Source: Marivirga tractuosa DSM 4126
GTDB lineage: Bacteria; Bacteroidota; Bacteroidia; Cytophagales; Cyclobacteriaceae
DNA: 64,000 nucleotides
Assembly: GCF_000183425.1 (NCBI RefSeq)
Contig: NC_014759.1
Span: forward strand, 868,001 to 932,000
Direction of reading: 5' to 3'
Under the pieces are notes generated by a model. It was not told the DNA's origin and made no database searches. It was given only the letters and a program-made list of their open reading frames with translations. Within the stretch, counting starts at the first letter, position 1, and every line of letters begins with the position of its first letter. Of the stretch, positions 52,741 to 62,435 are shown in pieces. A program made the translations under genes and the position numbers.

Positions 52741-54080
52741 TGGACAATATATCAATAGCCTCCAAGAAGCCAAAATTAAAGTTTTGGGAAATTTGGAACA
52801 TGAGTTTTGGTTTTTTAGGTATTCAGTTTGGCTTTGCCTTACAAAATGCAAATGTCAGTAGAATATTTGATACCCTCGGGGCAGAAAAAGAAAGCTTACC
52901 CATTCTATGGTTAGCAGCACCGGTTACTGGTCTGGTAGTTCAGCCCATTATTGGTTATTATTCAGATAGAACATGGATTCCCAAATGGGGAAGACGAAGA
53001 CCATTCTTTGCAGTTGGTGCAATATTAGCGACCATCGCTTTGTTCATTATGCCCAATTCACCTAGTTTATGGATAGCAGCTGGAATGTTATGGATAATGG
53101 ATGGCTCAATCAATGTGAGCATGGAGCCCTTTAGAGCTTTTGTAGGTGACATGTTACCAAATGAACAGAGATCAAAAGGCTTTGCTATGCAAGCTTTTTT
53201 TATTGGTATTGGTGCAGTAATAGCTTCTGTTTTGCCTTACGTTCTTACCAATTGGTTAGGATTTAGTAATGAAGCTCCGGATGGCCAGATTCCTGATTCA
53301 GTAAAATGGTCATTTTATATCGGGGGAGTTGCCTTTTTCTCGGCTGTGATGTGGACCGTATTCAACACTAAAGAGTATCCACCAGATGATATAGAGAAAC
53401 TTAAGCTTGAAAATAGTGAAAGAGGAATCTTTACAGGATTAGCCGAATCATTTATAGGGATATTCAAAATGCCCAAAACTATGGTGCAATTGGCATTTGT
53501 ACAATTTTTCTCTTGGTTCGCTTTATTTGCTATGTGGATTTACACAACACCGGCAGTAACCGAGCATGTATACGGAACCTTAGATACTAAATCAGCACTT
53601 TATAATGAAGGAGCTAATTGGGTAGGGATTATGTTTGGAGTTTATAATGGGGTGGCAGCATTAGCAGCCTTTTTATTACCTCAATTAGCTAAATACTTTG
53701 GCAGAAAAGGAACTCACATGCTTGCTTTATTTTGTGGAGCTGCTGGTTTGATTTCAGTATTTTATGTAAATAACCCTGATTTGCTTGTAATCAGTATGAT
53801 AGGAGTAGGCATTGCTTGGGCAAGTATTCTATCGTTACCCTATGCTATGCTGAGTAGTGCACTACCTTCTGATAAAATGGGCTACTACATGGGAGTATTC
53901 AATTTCTTTATTGTTATCCCTCAAATTGTGGCGGCAGGAATATTAGGATTTATATTAAAATATTTTTTTAATAACGATACTATTTATGCTTTGGTCATTG
54001 GTGGAATATCCATGATTCTAGCAGGGCTTTTAAGTTTATGGGTTAGGGATAAGGATGAAGAAAAAATAAGTAAATTTTAG
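52740..54080 (+). CDS. MFS sugar transporter (maltose/maltodextrin-type)
   Basis: A 446-residue permease with about 12 membrane helices. The start WEIWNMSFGFLGIQFGFALQ and the first-loop motif IIGYYSDRTWIPKWGRRRPF match the sugar-proton symporters (MalT/SLC45-like group) usually found with bacterial maltose and sucrose genes. Also GDMLPNEQRSKGFAMQAFF and PYAMLSSALPSDKMGYYMGV. Inferred to carry maltose or glucose across the inner membrane. Last gene of the operon (TAATG overlap with the amylase gene). The 199-bp gap after it holds no clear element. Confidence 0.88.
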   Translation: MDNISIASKKPKLKFWEIWNMSFGFLGIQFGFALQNANVSRIFDTLGAEKESLPILWLAAPVTGLVVQPIIGYYSDRTWIPKWGRRRPFFAVGAILATIALFIMPNSPSLWIAAGMLWIMDGSINVSMEPFRAFVGDMLPNEQRSKGFAMQAFFIGIGAVIASVLPYVLTNWLGFSNEAPDGQIPDSVKWSFYIGGVAFFSAVMWTVFNTKEYPPDDIEKLKLENSERGIFTGLAESFIGIFKMPKTMVQLAFVQFFSWFALFAMWIYTTPAVTEHVYGTLDTKSALYNEGANWVGIMFGVYNGVAALAAFLLPQLAKYFGRKGTHMLALFCGAAGLISVFYVNNPDLLVISMIGVGIAWASILSLPYAMLSSALPSDKMGYYMGVFNFFIVIPQIVAAGILGFILKYFFNNDTIYALVIGGISMILAGLLSLWVRDKDEEKISKF

Positions 54081-54279
54081 CATATAGAGGCAGTTCAAAT
54101 ACATTGCAACCAAAATATTTGATATCAACCGAAATACAATTTGGGTCTAGAACTTTATATTTCTAATTACTTCAATATCCATTTTATTTTTAGTACAATT
54201 GTTCTTTTAAAAAAGTCATTGAACTTTTTTATGACTATTATAACTTAATAGTTGTCAGGTTGATATTAAATTGTATAAA

Positions 54280-57200
54280 ATGAAAAAACTTTTACCCCTT
54301 ACACTATTACTAACTTTAATATTGATCACCTTCAATATTAAAGCACAAAAATCTAGTTCTTGGGTTTCCATTTCGGTCGATAACACAGAACGAATGATCC
54401 CTGTAAAAAAACAAAAGGATTTCAAGCTAAAAGTAGATGAAATAAAATCATATCTAAAACAATCAGGTCAACAATCGAAATTGTCAATCCCCTACCCTAA
54501 TGGAAACTTTAAAAGTTTCAATTTAAAAGAAAGACAAATAATGGAACCGGCATTAGCTGCCAAATTCCCTAATATTAAAGTTTATGTAGGTAGAAATCCT
54601 GAGACAGGTGATAATGTTAGGATATCCATCGGTAAAGATGGGTTTCATGCCATGGTATTTTCGAAAGAAGGTACGTTCTTTATTGACCCAGTTTCAAAAT
54701 CAGACAATTTGAAACATCAAGTTTATTACAAAAAAGACTTAGATGAAGAATTGATAAATAAAAATTTCTACGAAGAAGAGCCAATTGTAGCTGATCAACA
54801 AAGATTTGAAGAGGTTAAAAATAAAGTAGAGGCAGGGTTAGTGGAACGCCCTTCAGGAACTGAATTACGAACCTACAGATTAGCTGTGGCTACTACCGGT
54901 GAATACACCCAATTTCACGGAGGAACAGTTGAGGATGCCATGTCGGCTATTGTAACCACCATGAACAGGGTAAATGGAATATATGAAAGAGATATAGCCG
55001 TTACCATGGTTTTGGTAGACAATAATGATCAATTAATTTATACTGATGCTTCTACTGATCCATTCACAAATGATGATGCTGGTTCTTTTATTGATGAAGT
55101 TCAAGCAGACATCACCAGTATAATTGGCAGTGCAAATTTTGATATCGGCCATGGATTTTCAACTGGTGCGGGTGGTCTGGCTTCCTTAGGTTCTGTTTGT
55201 GTTGACAGCAGAAAAGCAAGTGGAGTAACAGGACGTTCAAATCCAGTAGGAGATCCTTATGATGTAGACTATGTAGCTCATGAAATAGGCCATCAATTTG
55301 GCGCTCCTCATACTTTTAATGGAGTGGTAGGTTCTTGTGCGGGTAATAATAGAAGTGCTAGTTCTGCCTATGAACCTGGAAGTGGCACAACTATTATGGC
55401 TTATGCTGGCATTTGTGGTAGTGACAATATTCAAGAAAACAGTGATGCTTACTTTCATGCTGCCAGCTTAGATTATATGACCGCTTTTTCTCAACAAAAT
55501 GACGGGAATAGCTGTGCGCAAATAAGTAGCACAGGAAATAACTTACCTATTGTTGAAGCGGGTCAAGGAGGATTTACTATCCCAATAAACACACCATTTC
55601 AGCTAAATGGAAGTGCAACTGACCCCGATGGTGATGGATTAAGTTATACATGGGAACAATTTGATCTTGGACCAGCAGGAAATCCAAACACTCCGGAAGA
55701 GAATGCTCCAATATTCAGATCATTTGAACCTACAGCCGATAGCTTCAGAATATTCCCTCAATTATCTGATATTTTGAATGGAACCCAGTCTAAAGGAGAA
55801 ATACTACCCTCCTACGCTCGTGATTTAAATTTTAGATTAACCGTTCGAGATGATCAGCCGATAGGTGCTGTAGATTATGACGACCTTAGTTTAAGTGTAA
55901 CAGATCAAGCAGGCCCTTTTGTAGTAGAAGAATTTACGGGTGATTATGTTGGCTACTCTTCAGCAACAGTAACTTGGCAGGTGAACGGCACTGATCTTGC
56001 ACCAATCAATACCAATTTTGTGGATATTTATGTTTCCACTGACGGAGGAAATAGCTTTACAGAAAAAGTGGTAGAACAAACACCTAATGATGGATCGCAA
56101 GTTATAACAATGCCTAATGTCAATACATCGACAGCCAAAATCAAAGTAATGGCATCAAACAATGTTTTCTTTAACATCAGTACAGGTTCATTTTCAATTA
56201 CCGAAACCACCGAACCTACTTTTACAATTAGCTTGAATAATGATTCTGAAAGCTATTGTCCATCAGAAGAGCTTGTATTTACCTTACAAAGTGAGTCCAT
56301 TTTAGATTTTAATGAGTCAATTGAACTTAGTTTTGATCAAATAGCTGGTTTAAACGGCACTTTTGATAATTCAACAATTAGCCCTGGGGAATCTACCAAA
56401 TTGAGATTCAGCAATGCAAATGGAATTTCGGGAGAATTTATGTTAGTATTGAACGCTAGCGCTGGTAGCACCGCTAGGTCAATCGAATTACCATTTACAA
56501 TAACGAACAACCCAATTACTCCAACCATTACTTATCCTACAAATCAGCAATCTGATTTACCACTGAGACCAACATTTACTTGGGAGGATAACAATATCGA
56601 ATCAGCATACTCTGTAGAGATAGCAACAGATCCAGATTTCTTAAATATTGTTTCTGCAGGGACCACATCTGAAAAAGAATATACTGTTCAAGAACAACTG
56701 CAAGGCAACACTATTCATTACATGAGAATTAAAACTACTAATAATTGTGGTGAAAGTAACTATGCTAGTGTTTCTTTCACAACCGCAGCTATTACCTGCA
56801 GAGCAATTTCCTCTACTGATTTGCCAAAGCCAATTGCAAGCAGCTCTCCAAATACCGTCCAATCGTCTCTTAATATTTGCTTAAGTGGGATAGTTGAAGA
56901 AATAAAAGTAACGAATGTCATTGGAACGCATTCTTATATAAGTGACTTAACCCTCACTTTAGTTAGTCCAAAAGGCACTGAAGTAGTTCTAATGGCGAAT
57001 GAATGTGGTAGTGAAGATGACTTCAATTTGTCATTTAGTGATGATGCCGAAAGTTCCAATTTAATCTGTCCTCCGAATGATGGAGGAATTTTTCAACCAC
57101 AATCTCCATTAAGTGCATTAATTGGAGAAGCAATTCAAGGCGAATGGATTTTGAAAATCGAAGATGCCGCAAGTGAAGATGGCGGAGAATTATTAAACTG

Positions 57201-58056
57201 GGATCTTGAGTTATGCATAGGTAATTTTCAAGATTTCGGAATAGACCAACCTACAGGATTAACTGCAGAAGAAAATGAAGATGATGGAAGTGTATTAATT
57301 GAATGGACAGATAATGCCGATAATGAAACAGGATATACTATCGAAAGATCAGATGATGACAGTTCAAATTTCATTGAGTTGGAAAGTGTGGGAGCTGGAG
57401 TATCATCCTATGTCGATAATGCCGTTAAACCTGAAAGTATTTACTTTTACAGAGTAAAACCATTTAATGACAATTGTGAAGGTGGTTATTCTGAAGCCGT
57501 GACAATTGAAACACTTCCTGGTGTACCAGAAACCCCTACCAGCTTAGTGGTGACGATTGAAAACGACTACACTGCAAAATTAAGCTGGATCGATAATGCT
57601 ACAAATGAGACTGCCTATTTTGTTGAAAGGTCAGTGGGCACAGAAGCCTTTGAGAGAATTGCGGAATTAAATCCTGACACCAAGGCATTTGAAGAAGTTG
57701 TAGAAATAGGCCAATATACATATAGAGTCCAAGCTTCTAATGATAGAGGGGATTCAGAATACTCGAACGAAGTAACTATTGACGATACGGTTTTAAGTAT
57801 GAATGATGAACTGCTGAAAAAAGTAATGATATTCCCTAATCCAGCAAAAGATGTTATTTATATCAAGAATGAAAGTACATTGTTATTCAACAAGGTTCAA
57901 ATCAGAAATTCACTAGGTCAGTTGATCAAAAACGAAACAATTATAGACCAAAATCAACAAATTGAAATACCAGTGCATAACTTAGCAAAAGGATTGTACT
58001 TGATTCATATTAATGCCAAGGAAGGAGAAATAGTGAAGCAAATCATAATTGAGTAA
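54280..58056 (+). CDS. Secreted M12B-like metalloprotease with P-domain, fibronectin III domains and T9SS sorting domain
   Basis: About 1258 residues; ATG at 54280 is used (the frame also has a TTG 9 bp earlier). Signal peptide LLPLTLLLTLILITFNIKAQ, propeptide to about residue 190. The reprolysin-type catalytic domain has zinc motif HEIGHQFGAPH (H334, H338, H344) and Met-turn TTIMAYAGICG. Next are Ig-like/fibronectin-type regions (GQGGFTIPINTPFQLNGSAT; PTNQQSDLPLRPTFTWEDNN). A proprotein-convertase P-like domain follows (SDLTLTLVSPKGTEVVLMAN; IQGEWILKIEDAASEDGGEL), then two fibronectin III domains. The C-terminus is a type A T9SS sorting domain (VMIFPNPAKDVIYIKNEST; GLYLIHINAKEGE). Substrates unknown. 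It stands alone with a strong terminator. Confidence 0.93.
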   Translation: MKKLLPLTLLLTLILITFNIKAQKSSSWVSISVDNTERMIPVKKQKDFKLKVDEIKSYLKQSGQQSKLSIPYPNGNFKSFNLKERQIMEPALAAKFPNIKVYVGRNPETGDNVRISIGKDGFHAMVFSKEGTFFIDPVSKSDNLKHQVYYKKDLDEELINKNFYEEEPIVADQQRFEEVKNKVEAGLVERPSGTELRTYRLAVATTGEYTQFHGGTVEDAMSAIVTTMNRVNGIYERDIAVTMVLVDNNDQLIYTDASTDPFTNDDAGSFIDEVQADITSIIGSANFDIGHGFSTGAGGLASLGSVCVDSRKASGVTGRSNPVGDPYDVDYVAHEIGHQFGAPHTFNGVVGSCAGNNRSASSAYEPGSGTTIMAYAGICGSDNIQENSDAYFHAASLDYMTAFSQQNDGNSCAQISSTGNNLPIVEAGQGGFTIPINTPFQLNGSATDPDGDGLSYTWEQFDLGPAGNPNTPEENAPIFRSFEPTADSFRIFPQLSDILNGTQSKGEILPSYARDLNFRLTVRDDQPIGAVDYDDLSLSVTDQAGPFVVEEFTGDYVGYSSATVTWQVNGTDLAPINTNFVDIYVSTDGGNSFTEKVVEQTPNDGSQVITMPNVNTSTAKIKVMASNNVFFNISTGSFSITETTEPTFTISLNNDSESYCPSEELVFTLQSESILDFNESIELSFDQIAGLNGTFDNSTISPGESTKLRFSNANGISGEFMLVLNASAGSTARSIELPFTITNNPITPTITYPTNQQSDLPLRPTFTWEDNNIESAYSVEIATDPDFLNIVSAGTTSEKEYTVQEQLQGNTIHYMRIKTTNNCGESNYASVSFTTAAITCRAISSTDLPKPIASSSPNTVQSSLNICLSGIVEEIKVTNVIGTHSYISDLTLTLVSPKGTEVVLMANECGSEDDFNLSFSDDAESSNLICPPNDGGIFQPQSPLSALIGEAIQGEWILKIEDAASEDGGELLNWDLELCIGNFQDFGIDQPTGLTAEENEDDGSVLIEWTDNADNETGYTIERSDDDSSNFIELESVGAGVSSYVDNAVKPESIYFYRVKPFNDNCEGGYSEAVTIETLPGVPETPTSLVVTIENDYTAKLSWIDNATNETAYFVERSVGTEAFERIAELNPDTKAFEEVVEIGQYTYRVQASNDRGDSEYSNEVTIDDTVLSMNDELLKKVMIFPNPAKDVIYIKNESTLLFNKVQIRNSLGQLIKNETIIDQNQQIEIPVHNLAKGLYLIHINAKEGEIVKQIIIE

Positions 58057-58074
58057 TATCATTCTAAATCAATT

Positions 58075-58110
58075 AAAAAGGGTTGTATAAAGTGAAATAC
58101 AACCCTTTTT
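58075..58110 (+). terminator. Bidirectional terminator between metalloprotease and hslV
   Basis: AAAAAGGGTTGTA (58075-58087) and TACAACCCTTTTT (58098-58110) form a perfect 13-bp stem with a 10-base loop. A and T runs on both ends serve both convergent genes. Confidence 0.9.
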
Positions 58111-58129
58111 AGATAGTATAGTAAAAATA

Positions 58130-58672
58130 TCAACCAATGGTCTCCACAACCAAATTGTGGTTGGTATAAATACAAATATCAGCTGCTATGTGTAAACTTT
58201 CCCTTACAATATCTTCAGCAGATAATTTATCACCTGCATGCTTTTTCAAAGCAGTTGCAGCAGATTGTGCATACATGCTCCCAGAACCAATAGTGGCAAT
58301 TTGATTGTCGGGCTCCAATACATCTCCAGTACCAGAAATGATTAAAACTTCATCTTTGTCAGCCACAATCATCATAGCTTCTAGCTTTCGTAAATAGCGG
58401 TCTGTCCTCCACTCTTTCGCTAGTTCAATAGCCGAACGCTTCATATTGCCTCCAAAAGCATTCAGTTTTTCATCGAACTTTTCTAGTAAGTTGAAAGCAT
58501 CAGCTGTTGAACCAGCAAAACCAGTAACGATTTTACCATCCTGAAGCTTTCTGATTTTTTTTACATTGCTTTTGGCAACAGTATTCCCCATGGTAGCTTG
58601 TCCATCTGCCCCAATGGCTACTTGACCTTTGTGTACAACCGCACATACGGTAGTTGATCTTATTTTTGACAT
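58130..58672 (-). CDS. hslV: ATP-dependent protease subunit HslV
   Basis: The proteasome-like peptidase of the HslUV complex. 180 residues, usual length. The active-site threonine is inferred to be T7 in [16 protein letters not shown], so six residues must be removed; then [31 protein letters not shown] and [14 protein letters not shown]. The ATPase partner hslU is not in the window. Single gene, convergent with the metalloprotease. Confidence 0.95.
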   Translation of the reverse strand: MSKIRSTTVCAVVHKGQVAIGADGQATMGNTVAKSNVKKIRKLQDGKIVTGFAGSTADAFNLLEKFDEKLNAFGGNMKRSAIELAKEWRTDRYLRKLEAMMIVADKDEVLIISGTGDVLEPDNQIATIGSGSMYAQSAATALKKHAGDKLSAEDIVRESLHIAADICIYTNHNLVVETIG

Positions 58673-58762
58673 ATTAAAACTTCTTTATCTAAAATTGAAT
58701 TTATTTTGAGGGAGATATTTAAAGAGATGTGACAATGATTTCTAAAATTATTAGACTCAAAT

Positions 58763-58870
58763 TTATTTACCTTCTTTATTCTCTAATTTGATAATAGAAA
58801 ATAAAGCATATATACCTGCTGCTAAAAAACTTAAGGCTGTAATAATTGCAAAAATTGATACAATATCCAT
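58763..58870 (-). CDS. Small membrane peptide (35 residues)
   Basis: ATG at 58870 starts a 35-residue peptide beginning MDIVSIFAIITALSFLAAG, one membrane helix with a short charged tail ending IIKLENKEGK. No family known to me. It begins 2 bp after the stop of the next small membrane gene upstream, an operon-like arrangement, so it is more likely real than chance. Role unknown. Confidence 0.4.
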   Translation of the reverse strand: MDIVSIFAIITALSFLAAGIYALFSIIKLENKEGK

Positions 58871-58872
58871 TA

Positions 58873-59070
58873 TCACTTTATTTGGTTAATTTTCTTAAAT
58901 ATACGGCTTACCAACCATATTGTTAATATAATCAATACGCATATAAAAGAAAATCCTACTATGGAGATAATGATTTCTTCCAAAGCAGGATTTCCTTTTA
59001 AATATAGTGCAAAGCTCCCAACAGATATAGTGATTAAAAGCGTTATAGATAAACCTAATGACTGCCTCAA
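58873..59070 (-). CDS. Small membrane protein of unknown function
   Basis: Up to 65 residues with two hydrophobic helices (LSITLLITISVGSFALYL and IIISIVGFSFICVLIILTIWLV) and a basic end SRIFKKINQIK. The start is uncertain: the frame offers only TTG at 59070, preceded by a stop 24 bp upstream. It lies 42 bp after the pyruvate dehydrogenase E2 gene on the same strand and 2 bp before the 35-residue membrane peptide. Confidence 0.45.
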   Translation of the reverse strand: MRQSLGLSITLLITISVGSFALYLKGNPALEEIIISIVGFSFICVLIILTIWLVSRIFKKINQIK

Positions 59071-59112
59071 TAAAGCTATTTCTTCCTATAGCTTCTGCGG
59101 GATCATTATACT

Positions 59113-60801
59113 TTAAATCAATATTCTCACTGGGTCTTCCAACAATCCTTTTAAGGTTTGTAAGAATGCAGAACCCACTGCTCCATCTACCACTCTATGA
59201 TCGCAAGAAAGCGTTACTTTCATCACATTTCCAGGCACCAATTCACCATCTTTCACCACAGCAGTTTGTTTGATCCCTCCCACTGCCAAAATACAAGCAT
59301 CAGGTGGATTAATAATTGCTGTAAATTCTTCTACTCCAAACATTCCTAAATTGGAAACAGTAAAGGTATTGCCTTCCCAATCTTTTGGCTCTAATTCTTT
59401 ACTTTTCGCCTTTTTAGCAAAATCTTTTGCTTCAGTTGCTATATGCGATAATGATTTATTATCAGCAAAGCGGATAACAGGCACTAATAGACCTTCCTCT
59501 ACTGCCACTGCCATTCCCACATGAACGTGATTATTTCTTCTTATTTTATCGCCCATCCATGAGCTGTTCACCTTTGGATGCTGACGTAGTGAAGCGGCCA
59601 CTGCTTTAATCACCATGTCATTGAAAGATATCTTAATTGGACTCACCTCATTAATGCTCTTTCTTGCTTCCATGGCTTTATCCATATTGATTTCCATGGT
59701 CACGTAGAAGTGCGGAGCGGTAAACTTACTTTCAGAAAGTCTTTTGGCAACCGCTTTTCTCATCTGAGAGACTTTCACCTCTTCATAGCTTTCTTCTCCC
59801 ACAACTTGTGGAATACTCATAGCCTGTTCTGAAGACTCTTGTTTTGCAGCTTCCGTAGATTTCTGCTTAGGAGTGAAGTTTTCAACATCTGATTTAATGA
59901 TTCTGCCATTACCACCAGAGCCTTCTACTTCTGATAAATCAATCCCTTTATCCTTAGCGATTTTCTTAGCCAATGGGCTGGCAAAAATTCTGCCTTTACC
60001 TTCACCACTCTTCTCTTTATTTGCAGCATCAACAGGTGGGGTTGGCTTAGGACTACCTGAATCAGATTTGCTTTCAGATGATTTTTTATCTTCAGACTTC
60101 TCTTTCTTTTCTTCTTTAGCTTCATTTTTGCTTTCTCCACCACCTGAAGATTTTTGCTCATGAGCTTTTAACAATTTTTTATAATCAGCACCTTCTTCAC
60201 CGATTACGGCAATGACTCCGTCAATTGGAGCCGCATCACCTTCTTTTATTCCGATGTATAGCAAAGTACCATCTTCATAAGCTTCCAATTCCATGGTTGC
60301 CTTATCAGTTTCCACCTCAGCTAAAATATCACCGGCTTCTACTTTATCACCTTCCTTCTTTAACCATGAGGCAATCACTCCCTCTTCCATGGTATCACTC
60401 ATTTTCGGCATAGTGATTAGGCTTGCATTCACATCCGAAGCGTCAATTTCTTCTTCACTTCCCTGTTCTGATTTCTTATCTTCTTTTTCAGAACTGCTTT
60501 CTTCAGCTTTCGCAGAGCTTCCACCATTTTCGACTTCTTTTAACAAACCGTCAATATCTTCTCCTTTTTCACCTATGATGGCAATTACACCATCAACTGG
60601 CACTGCATCCCCTTCTTTTATTCCGATGTGTAAAATTACTCCGTCTTCATAAGACTCTAATTCCATTGTGGCTTTATCGGTTTCAACCTCAGCCAATATA
60701 TCTCCTGATGATACTTCATCGCCCTCTTTTACCAACCATGAGGCAATTACACCTTCTTCCATGGTGTCACTCATTTTGGGCATTTTTATTACTTCAGCCA
60801 T
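59113..60801 (-). CDS. Dihydrolipoamide acetyltransferase (E2) of pyruvate dehydrogenase
   Basis: The core of the pyruvate dehydrogenase complex; it carries the acetyl group from E1 to CoA. 562 residues. Two lipoyl domains (about 1-80 and 130-205) share the block MPKMSDTMEEGVIASWL, each with a lipoyl lysine in ETDKATMELE. After each comes an acidic/serine-rich linker. The E1/E3-binding domain follows (RIFASPLAKKIAKDKGIDL, about 265-300), then the catalytic domain ending SCDHRVVDGAVGSAFL, where HRVVDG holds the acetyltransferase histidine. Duplicate lipoyl domains are near-identical at the DNA level. E1 and E3 genes are not adjacent here. The two small membrane genes follow. Confidence 0.95.
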   Translation of the reverse strand: MAEVIKMPKMSDTMEEGVIASWLVKEGDEVSSGDILAEVETDKATMELESYEDGVILHIGIKEGDAVPVDGVIAIIGEKGEDIDGLLKEVENGGSSAKAEESSSEKEDKKSEQGSEEEIDASDVNASLITMPKMSDTMEEGVIASWLKKEGDKVEAGDILAEVETDKATMELEAYEDGTLLYIGIKEGDAAPIDGVIAVIGEEGADYKKLLKAHEQKSSGGGESKNEAKEEKKEKSEDKKSSESKSDSGSPKPTPPVDAANKEKSGEGKGRIFASPLAKKIAKDKGIDLSEVEGSGGNGRIIKSDVENFTPKQKSTEAAKQESSEQAMSIPQVVGEESYEEVKVSQMRKAVAKRLSESKFTAPHFYVTMEINMDKAMEARKSINEVSPIKISFNDMVIKAVAASLRQHPKVNSSWMGDKIRRNNHVHVGMAVAVEEGLLVPVIRFADNKSLSHIATEAKDFAKKAKSKELEPKDWEGNTFTVSNLGMFGVEEFTAIINPPDACILAVGGIKQTAVVKDGELVPGNVMKVTLSCDHRVVDGAVGSAFLQTLKGLLEDPVRILI

Positions 60802-60924
60802 ATATGTCGATTTCTATTAAACTTGTCAAAAATAATGGGAATTCAACCTTAATTCAAATTAATTGAAGTAAAGTATTAAGAATACTCTAAAACTTTCCTA
60901 ATGTTTTAAATTTAGGCAAAATAT

Positions 60925-60954
60925 AAAAAGCCCGCACCATTTAAGGAACGGGCT
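60925..60954 (-). terminator. Intrinsic terminator after the OmpH-like gene
   Basis: On the minus strand AGCCCG (60954-60949) and CGGGCT (60934-60929) form a stem with a 14-base loop, followed by T5. It lies 22 bp after the OmpH-like stop and upstream of the E2 gene. Confidence 0.75.
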
Positions 60955-60975
60955 AAACTATAAAATTAAAATCTT

Positions 60976-61590
60976 TTATTCAGAAGCTTCTGTATCAGCT
61001 TTTTCATTATATGCTTTATTTAAACCTTCAATTACCTCATTAGTAATTTCCAATCCTTCATTAGCATATAAAACATCACTTCCTCTAGAATAAGTTAAAA
61101 CCAGTTGAAGATTGTTCTGATTACCATATTCATTCAAATAATCGCTGATCGTTTTATATAATTCGTTATTCAACTCTGCCTCTTTCTGACGCAATTTTCT
61201 TGATAAATCTTCCTGGTATACTCTTAAATTCTGTTGCTTTTTCATCAGATTCTCTTCCAATGCTTTTCCTTGCGCCACAGTCAAATTTTGAGCCGTTCTT
61301 TGAAAATCACTGATTTCATTTTGCAAACCTTGTGCTCTATTTTGATATTCTTTTTCATATTTCTGAGAAAGTTCGCCTAACTCCGCTTCTATGTCCTTCA
61401 TAAAATCATAGTTGGCTAATAATGAATCAGAATGAACATATGCGATGGCTACATTTTGATATATTTTATCATCTTTTTGTTCAGTTGATGTATTCTCATC
61501 TTCTTTTCCCCCGCCACTAAATTTGTCTACAAATAAATAGGCAACCGCTACAATTAAAATGATATTAAGTATTAATGATAAGTTCTTCAC
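60976..61590 (-). CDS. OmpH/Skp-like periplasmic chaperone
   Basis: A 204-residue protein: N-terminal signal-anchor LSLILNIILIVAVAYLFVD, acidic linker, then IAYVHSDSLLANYDFMKDIE (the OmpH-family start), a long coiled-coil (about 75-165, with KYEKEYQNRAQGLQNEISDF) and a beta end LQLVLTYSRGSDVLYANEGL plus ITNEVIEGLN. Skp-like proteins hold outer-membrane proteins on the way to the BAM complex. The start codon is GTG at 61590; no ATG is near. Confidence 0.88.
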   Translation of the reverse strand: MKNLSLILNIILIVAVAYLFVDKFSGGGKEDENTSTEQKDDKIYQNVAIAYVHSDSLLANYDFMKDIEAELGELSQKYEKEYQNRAQGLQNEISDFQRTAQNLTVAQGKALEENLMKKQQNLRVYQEDLSRKLRQKEAELNNELYKTISDYLNEYGNQNNLQLVLTYSRGSDVLYANEGLEITNEVIEGLNKAYNEKADTEASE

Positions 61591-61674
61591 GTGTATTAAG
61601 TTTAAAATTAGGTTTTACAAACGCCTGCAAAGTTAATCAAACAAATTAAAGTGCAAAGCTTTAAAAAAACAGAA

Positions 61675-62394
61675 TCAACCTAATTTATCATCTTTATGCT
61701 TATCCTCCTTTTCAGTTTCTTTATATTCATATAAGAATTGATGATCAGGATTAGTGAAATTATAATGTTCTCCATCATCCTCAAACTCTTCCTCTTCCCA
61801 ATCTTTCTCAAAATACAATTTCAATTCAGCTTGTCCTGCAAATTCATTTTTCATCCATAAAGCAACCAAAAGGCCGCTTAATAAGCCCATCAAATGAGAT
61901 TCCCATGAAATATGACCGTCCTGAGGTAGTACCCCATAAAACATCCCGCCATATAACAATAACACTACAAATGATAAGGCCAAAGAAGATTGATTTTTTC
62001 GTAGAAGTCCGCTAAACAATATAAATGAGGCGATGCCATATATCACACCGCTAGCACCAATATGATAAGCTTCTCGTGCTATTATCCATACGAAAACACC
62101 AGTTATTATATATATGTAGAGCAACGCCTTCAAGGCAATTTTATCATAAAAGAAAAAGAGAATGATTATCAGAAGCATCAGGGAAAAGCTATTGGAGAGC
62201 AAATGCAAAAAATCACCATGAATAAATGGCGAAGTAAATATCCCTATAGTTCCCAATAAATGTCTCGGCATAATGCCAAAATGAGCAAAATTAGTAGCAA
62301 AGCCCCATTCAGCAGCTTTTACAAGCCAAAGGATTAAGATAATGTAGCTACCAAAAACTACACTTTGCCGAAAAAGTGATTTTTCTTTAGACAT
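61675..62394 (-). CDS. Rhomboid-family intramembrane serine protease
   Basis: A 239-residue membrane protease. About six helices; key blocks are FTSPFIHGDFLHLLSNSFSL (HxxxN-type in helix 2), catalytic serine in HIGASGVIYGIASF and the catalytic histidine in WESHLMGLLSGLLVAL. The cytoplasmic end is long and acidic (about 205-239, KDWEEEEFEDDGEHYNF), as in some Bacteroidota rhomboids. Substrates unknown. The 5' neighbour, the histone-deacetylase-like gene, is 41 bp upstream on the same strand. Confidence 0.9.
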   Translation of the reverse strand: MSKEKSLFRQSVVFGSYIILILWLVKAAEWGFATNFAHFGIMPRHLLGTIGIFTSPFIHGDFLHLLSNSFSLMLLIIILFFFYDKIALKALLYIYIITGVFVWIIAREAYHIGASGVIYGIASFILFSGLLRKNQSSLALSFVVLLLYGGMFYGVLPQDGHISWESHLMGLLSGLLVALWMKNEFAGQAELKLYFEKDWEEEEFEDDGEHYNFTNPDHQFLYEYKETEKEDKHKDDKLG

Positions 62395-62435
62395 ACATTA
62401 AATATACGAAATTCCTAAAAAAAGATCGAGCTTTT

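Noticed and set aside
59925..60163. Open frames on both strands inside the E2 gene
   Set aside because: They arise from the repetitive acidic/lysine/serine-rich linker and the duplicated lipoyl domains, in the wrong frames.
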